A stretch of DNA of 19,466 bases from contig JALORT010000004.1 in the NCBI GenBank assembly GCA_025458755.1, positions 1 through 19,466 of the forward strand, in the 5' to 3' direction. The translations under genes and the position numbers were made by a program. The notes under the pieces are model-generated. The model was not told where the DNA came from. It worked only from the letters and a program-made list of their open reading frames with translations, and searched no databases. This DNA comes from Methylotetracoccus sp. (GTDB taxonomy: Bacteria; Pseudomonadota; Gammaproteobacteria; Methylococcales; Methylococcaceae). Positions 16,701 to 19,466 of the stretch are shown piece after piece (positions within the stretch are counted from its first letter, which is position 1; the number at the start of each line of letters is the position of its first letter).

Positions 16701-16910
16701 ATTCTTGGCTCCGTCCCCCATACCGTACATGATCAATCCGCAAGCCACTGAGCAGTACGGGCAAGTGTTCCGGGTTTCCGTGGTACGCGCCAGTTTGAAA
16801 GTGCGCACCTCCGCCAGTGCCTCGCTCGGGGAAAATCCCAGAACCGCCAGCGTCGAACCGCTGAGTGATGCGGCGCTCAATTTGAAGAACTGACGCCGGT
16901 TGACCTGCAT
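13713..16910 (-). CDS. fdnG: Formate dehydrogenase alpha subunit, Tat-exported, Cys-type molybdopterin enzyme
   Basis: This catalytic subunit oxidises formate to CO2 at a Mo or W bis-molybdopterin centre, facing the periplasm. The 1065-aa protein starts with a Tat signal ([11 protein letters not shown]5-R6; cleavage near ALA, 31-33). The proximal [4Fe-4S] cluster ligands are C50, C53, C57 and C92, the same numbers as in Escherichia coli FdnG. The active-site residue is Cys196 (QARICHAPS; codon TGT, plus-strand bases 16323-16325) where E. coli has selenocysteine 196. His197 is kept. Further matches run the full length ([36 protein letters not shown]-like end regions). About 50 extra C-terminal residues, acidic then basic, follow the usual end. 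The frame is open 54 codons upstream, but ATG 16910 has GGAGGAAG just before it and gives the Tat signal. Symbol could be fdoG. Confidence 0.97.
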   Translation of the reverse strand: MQVNRRQFFKLSAASLSGSTLAVLGFSPSEALAEVRTFKLARTTETRNTCPYCSVACGLIMYGMGDGAKNVKAEIIHIEGDPDHPVSRGSLCPKGSGLLDFVHSPSRLKYPEYRAPGSGEWKRVSWDWAMERIAKRLKEDRDHNFIAKNEQGQTVNRWTSVGFLAASAASNETGYITNKICRALGIVMLDSQARICHAPSVSALAASFGRGAMTNTWMDIKNADVIIAMGGNPAEAHPVGFKWPVEAKARNKAKLIVVDPRFNRTAAVADLYVPIRAGTDIAFLNGVIRYLLDKDAINHEYVEAYTNAPFIVRGDFRFEGGLYSGYDASNPEVRYDRRTWTYELDEQGYAKVDQSLQHPRCVFQLLKTHVDRYTPELVTEITGTPTDAFLEVCALIASTAVPDRTLTSLYALGWTHHSVGVQNIRAMAMIQLLLGNIGMSGGGVNALRGHSNIQGLSDLGLLTEMLPGYITLPRDHETDRAGYLEKRTLKPLRPGQWSYWSNLPKFHTSLMKAWYGGAATRGNDYCYDWLPKLDKPYDSMRMFDLMAQGKVNGFVCQGFNPLASYPDKGKVSAALSKLKFMVVMDPLATDTSEFWQNYGEHNDVNPATIETEVFRLPTTCFAEEDGSLVNSSRWLQWHWKGAEPPGEARNDIEIMSDLYLRLKELYRNEGGAFPEPILNLHWPYRTPEEPTPGELAREYSGYALADLADPETPGQVQVRSGQQLSGFAQLRDDGTTACGNWIFSGAWTEAGNQMARRDTADPTGMGIAPGWAWAWPANRRILYNRASCDPAGKPWNEKRKIIAWDGRRWSGLDVPDYKTDVPPGGEMSPFIMNPEGVGRLFCADRLADGPFPEHYEPFETPLGTNPLHPNVISNPAARVFPNDRAMLGDREEFPYVATTYRLTELFNTWTDHVRINASLQPEQFVEIGVELAAELGIRNGERVTVRSKRGHIKAVAMVTKRIRALKVGSQTVHQIGIPVHWGFMGLTRKGFFCNNLTPYLGDANTQTPEFKAFLVNVEKDLSELMPHTHKPGEGHEERARPEVKLEAGVERVSWLRRILKGRTEA

Positions 16911-17571
16911 GACTTCCTCCCCTTGCGACAAGGGCAATGCACGGAGTTTGGTGAGCGTCGAAACTCTGCTCCTTTTTGCGACGGAACTCAAGATCCCCTG
17001 GTGCTTTGCACACCCTCGCTTCCGCGCCGATGCGACGCCTCGCGTGTGATGCGGCCAGGTGCGCCGGTTCACGACGCTGCCACAAAAGATGCGCGACGTC
17101 TCCGGAGCGGCTGGACGTGAGTTGGTTCGCTACGGCGGCGAGAAAGTCTCGCGTCAGTTCCGAAGGCAGACTGATGCGGCGGAGCACCCGCAGGATGCCC
17201 TGTTCGTCCACCACGTGCACTTCGATCGGCAGTTCGCGGGTACGATGCTCGAAAGCCGGGATGTCCCGCTGCGCGGGCGGCAGCAGCCGGATGTCGAACG
17301 GGCACTCGAAGGTGAGCGTGGGCGTCCTGGTGGAACGCAGGAACTGGAACAGCCAGAGCAGGGCGCCGTCCGCCGTGAGCAGTCCCGCGCGGACCGTGCC
17401 CTTGCGCAGCGCGGCTTCTTCGCTCGCGTTCATTCCCGGCAGCGTGATTTGCAGGATCGAACCGCATTTCATCAGGAATCGCGCAGCGGCGCCGTCCGGT
17501 GTCATCGCCGGCAGCGGATAGGGCTGGCCGAGTTCGGGGGTGACGGGTATTGCGGCCGGATCTGCCGCCAT
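16669..17571 (-). CDS. Unrecognised ORF upstream of fdnG; 3' end uncertain
   Basis: I do not recognise this family. The first 150-160 residues look like a real soluble protein, with alternating hydrophobic and charged stretches such as LLTADGALLWLFQFL, LTFECPFDIRLLPPAQRDIP and RVLRRISLPSELTRDFLAAVANQL. No signal peptide or membrane helix is visible. The frame then continues as low-quality sequence and overlaps fdnG by 242 bases, where it is a shadow of that gene. A normal stop is missing, so the true end is probably near 17070-17120. A one-base shift would bring in the TGA at 17069-17071. An ATG at 17571 with GCAGG upstream seems a better start than the TTG at 17586. It lies between a tRNA gene and fdnG on the same strand, so it may be the first gene of the formate dehydrogenase unit. 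Confidence 0.5.
   Translation of the reverse strand: MAADPAAIPVTPELGQPYPLPAMTPDGAAARFLMKCGSILQITLPGMNASEEAALRKGTVRAGLLTADGALLWLFQFLRSTRTPTLTFECPFDIRLLPPAQRDIPAFEHRTRELPIEVHVVDEQGILRVLRRISLPSELTRDFLAAVANQLTSSRSGDVAHLLWQRREPAHLAASHARRRIGAEARVCKAPGDLEFRRKKEQSFDAHQTPCIALVARGGSHAGQPASVLQIERRITQRFDAGGSGIFPERGTGGGAHFQTGAYHGNPEHLPVLLSGLRIDHVRYGGRSQECQGRDHPHRR
16913..16920 (-). promoter_or_regulatory. Strong ribosome binding site that sets the fdnG start
   Basis: On the minus strand GGAGGAAG stands two bases before ATG 16910, with the GGAGG core six bases away. It decides between this start and the earlier in-frame GTG at 17072, whose extra 54 residues would put the Tat signal inside the protein. Confidence 0.8.
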
Positions 17572-17626
17572 CGGGCCTGCGTTCAAGAGACGGTCAGTGG
17601 GCGGGAAACGGCCTGGGTCGAGGAAA

Positions 17627-17703
17627 TGGTGGTGATGGGTGGACTTGAACCACCGACCTGAGGGTTATGAATCCTCCGCTCTAACCGCCTGAGCTACATC
17701 ACC
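17627..17703 (-). tRNA. tRNA with CAU anticodon, elongator tRNA-Met (tRNA-Ile2 not excluded)
   Basis: The 77-base cloverleaf is complete: acceptor GGTGATG/CATCACC fully paired, D arm GCTC/GAGC, anticodon loop TTCATAA, T arm GGTGG-TTCAAGT-CCACC, discriminator A, and an encoded CCA. The anticodon stem GAGGA/CCCTC has an A-C mismatch next to the loop. The first base pair is G-C, unlike the unpaired first position of the initiator tRNA, so this is not tRNA-fMet. A lysidine-modified tRNA-Ile with the same CAU anticodon cannot be ruled out by eye. Confidence 0.95.
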
Positions 17704-17920
17704 TCGAAGAGAAACCGCGTCAAGCAGCAGACGCGCTACTCAACCGCACACCGCTCAATGTTCACAAGACCTGTGGCGCGCTGCGAAGGGCGGTGAATAT
17801 GCCGCTTTGCCGCTGCGCTGTCAACACCCACTCGTTCCGCGACGGGTCACCCGTCGGCACCGGCCACGCTGCGCCGCGGGCCGGATCGCAGAGATGCTTC
17901 CCGGCAAGGGTTGGACTTCG

Positions 17921-17959
17921 CCCTGCGTGGCAGATGGGGCGACTAGCCGCTACGCAGGG
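17921..17959 (-). terminator. Possible hairpin at the end of the glycosyltransferase gene
   Basis: CCCTGCGT (17921-17928) and ACGCAGGG (17952-17959) pair perfectly with a 23-base loop; the stem overlaps the TAG stop at 17950-17952. No T-tract follows. The 246-base gap 17704-17949 has nothing else I can identify apart from the upstream region of the tRNA. Confidence 0.3.
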
Positions 17960-19206
17960 AGCGTCAGCAGGTTGCGCAGTTTGTCGGCGAGGAGCCGCAT
18001 GCTTTTTTCGAACGGGTAGTCGGCCGCGATGCGGGCGCGCCCGGCCCGTCCGAGCTTGCCCCTCAAGTCGGGGTCGTCGACGAGCACACCGATGGCCGCT
18101 GCCAGACCGACTTCATCACCTGCGGCCACCAGCAATCCCTCCCGTTCGTCATGGAGCAGCTCGGGGATGCCGGCAATTTGCGTCGCCACGCACGGCACCC
18201 CCATGGCCATCGCCTCCATCAACACCAGCGGCATGCCCTCGGCAAAGCTCGCCAGCGCGAAGCAATCGGCACAGGCGTAATACTCGCGGACCTGGCCCGG
18301 TTCGATCCGGCCGGTCAGTGTGACAACGTTTTGCAGACCGTGGGAGCATACCCAGTTCTTGAGCTCCGCTTCCAGCGGGCCTTCGCCGATCAGGAAGAGA
18401 CGGAGCGGGCGTCCGGCGTCATGCAGTCGCTTGACCGCACGGAGCAGAACCAGATGCCCCTTGGCATCGACCAGACGGCCGACGCTGATAATCGTGAAGC
18501 ACTCGTTCCCGGCCGGCCGGGGGACAGGTTGAAACAGCCCGGTGTCGACACCCCGCCGCCACACATGCAGCTTGTCCCAGTGGCAGGAAGGCGCCAGATT
18601 CATCAGTTGGCTGCGGGCGAAGTCGCTGATACACAGGACGAATTTGGCGTGCATCACCTTCTCGCGGAGCGCGTGGCCGCGGGCGTCATAAAACTCGTCC
18701 GGACCGTGTACGGTCAACGAGTATTCGATCGGAAACGCCTGGCGCGCCATCAGACCCACCATGGCCGCCCGCGTGGCGAAGTGGATATGCAGATGGGCCA
18801 CGCCGTGCCGCTCCATCCAGCGGCCCAGGACCAGTGCCTGAATCCAGCACAAGTGGTTGACTAACAGGCGCGACAGGTCGAAGCGGCTCAACGTCCAGAC
18901 AAGCAGCAGCGACTGGATGAATCCTCCGGGGTATTGTCTCAGCGCCCATCCCATGGCGGACGCCGCGCCGCGCAGACCTTCATGGCTGACGTAGAACGTG
19001 GCTGCCGCCTCCTCGCGTTCAGTCGAGGTTCGAGTTTCCACGGCGCGCTCGGGCGGATGGAGCGAGGCGAGCCGAATCTCGAAGCCCTGCTGCCTCAGGT
19101 TCCGCACCTCGCGCTCCACGAAGTCATGGGAGAAGGAGGGATAACGGCTGACCAAGTACGCCAGTCGCGGAGTGGACGGGCTGGTCCGGGTGTTCGGAGG
19201 GGTCAT
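17950..19206 (-). CDS. Glycosyltransferase, GT4 family (WcaL/colanic acid type)
   Basis: This is a predicted cytoplasmic, membrane-associated retaining glycosyltransferase of 418 aa with a GT-B fold. The N-terminal half opens RLAYLVSRYPSFSHDFVEREV, typical of WcaL-like enzymes that take part in exopolysaccharide or capsule synthesis. It goes on with HLHIHFATRAA and the SLTVHGPDEFYD segment that lines the acceptor site. The C-terminal half has the donor-binding signs FTIISVGRLVDAKGH, LIGEGPLEAEL and the E-x7-E motif in EGMPLVLMEAMAMG (E323, E331). I chose ATG 19206 because family proteins begin there. The frame is open a further 36 codons to 19314, but that part has no match and would start at or before the likely transcription start. 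GGAG lies 14 bases before ATG, a little far. It looks like a single gene in this window; the sugar is unknown. Confidence 0.9.
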   Translation of the reverse strand: MTPPNTRTSPSTPRLAYLVSRYPSFSHDFVEREVRNLRQQGFEIRLASLHPPERAVETRTSTEREEAAATFYVSHEGLRGAASAMGWALRQYPGGFIQSLLLVWTLSRFDLSRLLVNHLCWIQALVLGRWMERHGVAHLHIHFATRAAMVGLMARQAFPIEYSLTVHGPDEFYDARGHALREKVMHAKFVLCISDFARSQLMNLAPSCHWDKLHVWRRGVDTGLFQPVPRPAGNECFTIISVGRLVDAKGHLVLLRAVKRLHDAGRPLRLFLIGEGPLEAELKNWVCSHGLQNVVTLTGRIEPGQVREYYACADCFALASFAEGMPLVLMEAMAMGVPCVATQIAGIPELLHDEREGLLVAAGDEVGLAAAIGVLVDDPDLRGKLGRAGRARIAADYPFEKSMRLLADKLRNLLTLPA

Positions 19207-19321
19207 AACGGCACCAATTTCTCCATAACGTACGAGTGCCTGGCGGGTTTCGGCGCTCCAGGTGTCAGCATTCCAGCACACGATGGTGGCCGCGAAGGCC
19301 GCGCGCTTCCTCAAGCTTGCG

Positions 19322-19330
19322 ATTGTAGCA
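19322..19330 (-). promoter_or_regulatory. Extended -10 promoter of the glycosyltransferase gene
   Basis: On the minus strand the sequence reads TGCTACAAT, an extended -10 element with five of six matches to TATAAT. The -35 region is poor, which fits an extended -10 promoter. Transcription would start near 19315, leaving a leader of about 110 bases before ATG 19206. No other gene is seen between 19207 and the window end. Confidence 0.4.
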
Positions 19331-19466
19331 AAAACCCTTCTGGCGGAATCCTTTCGCGGAAAGCGGCGAAGTGAATGTCTCGGCGTCCTCTAACCGCTGA
19401 GTGGCTCTCCGGCGAAATCCAAGGGTCAGCAGTCGGGGTTGCCGTCGACCTGACCGCCGCTTCGCG

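Noticed and set aside
13971-16751. Long plus-strand frames (13971-15017 and 15804-16751)
   Set aside because: Both are antisense to fdnG, which matches its family end to end; their translations show no domain.
17627-17703. tRNA 3' end as an attachment site of an integrated element
   Set aside because: No integrase, direct repeat of the tRNA end or mobile gene is seen on either side in this window.
1-19466. CRISPR array, insertion sequence or phage region
   Set aside because: No regularly spaced repeats, transposase motifs or phage structural genes were seen; the DUF1353-like domain alone is not enough to call a prophage.

Overview
The window is GC-rich, gene-dense bacterial DNA with Shine-Dalgarno sites, a tRNA with an encoded CCA end, a Tat-exported membrane formate dehydrogenase and an exosortase. 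This points to a Gram-negative proteobacterium. A gammaproteobacterium, perhaps a methanotroph, is my guess; no rRNA or taxonomic marker is present to prove it. I see no CRISPR array, integrase, transposase or phage gene.

Layout. (1) 1-3002 (+): a P2-type cation ATPase cut at its 5' end by the window edge, with altered ion-site residues and an extra C-terminal membrane domain. (2) 3278-3625 (+): a small unrecognised alanine-rich protein, followed by a strong hairpin terminator. (3) 5464-3793 (-): a two-gene unit of a NagD-type HAD phosphatase and FdhE, the formate dehydrogenase maturation protein. (4) 5824-7560 (+): an SbmA/YddA-type ABC exporter whose nucleotide-binding domain has lost almost every catalytic motif. 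(5) 10167-7690 (-): a secreted subtilisin-like S8 protease ending in an exosortase sorting signal, then an exosortase of XrtH-like type. Divergent to them, at 10286-10981 (+), is a secreted protein that appears to be two tandem copies of the protease's propeptide-like (I9-like) domain. (6) 17571-11315 (-): a formate dehydrogenase cluster, with an unrecognised ORF, fdnG/fdoG-like alpha (Cys instead of Sec), beta, gamma, and a membrane DUF1353-like protein. (7) 17703-17627 (-): a tRNA with CAU anticodon. (8) 19206-17950 (-): a GT4-type glycosyltransferase.

How the genes work together. FdhE plus the alpha/beta/gamma subunits would make a periplasm-facing formate:quinone oxidoreductase. The alpha subunit is Tat-exported, electrons pass through the four-cluster beta subunit to the diheme cytochrome b gamma subunit, and then to quinone. 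The maturation gene lies 7 kb away, not in the operon.

The most interesting candidate system is region 5. It has a self-contained set of protease, dedicated exosortase and a divergently transcribed double-propeptide protein that could act as inhibitor or folding chaperone of the protease. The degenerate ABC transporter and the modified P-type ATPase are further unusual membrane proteins.
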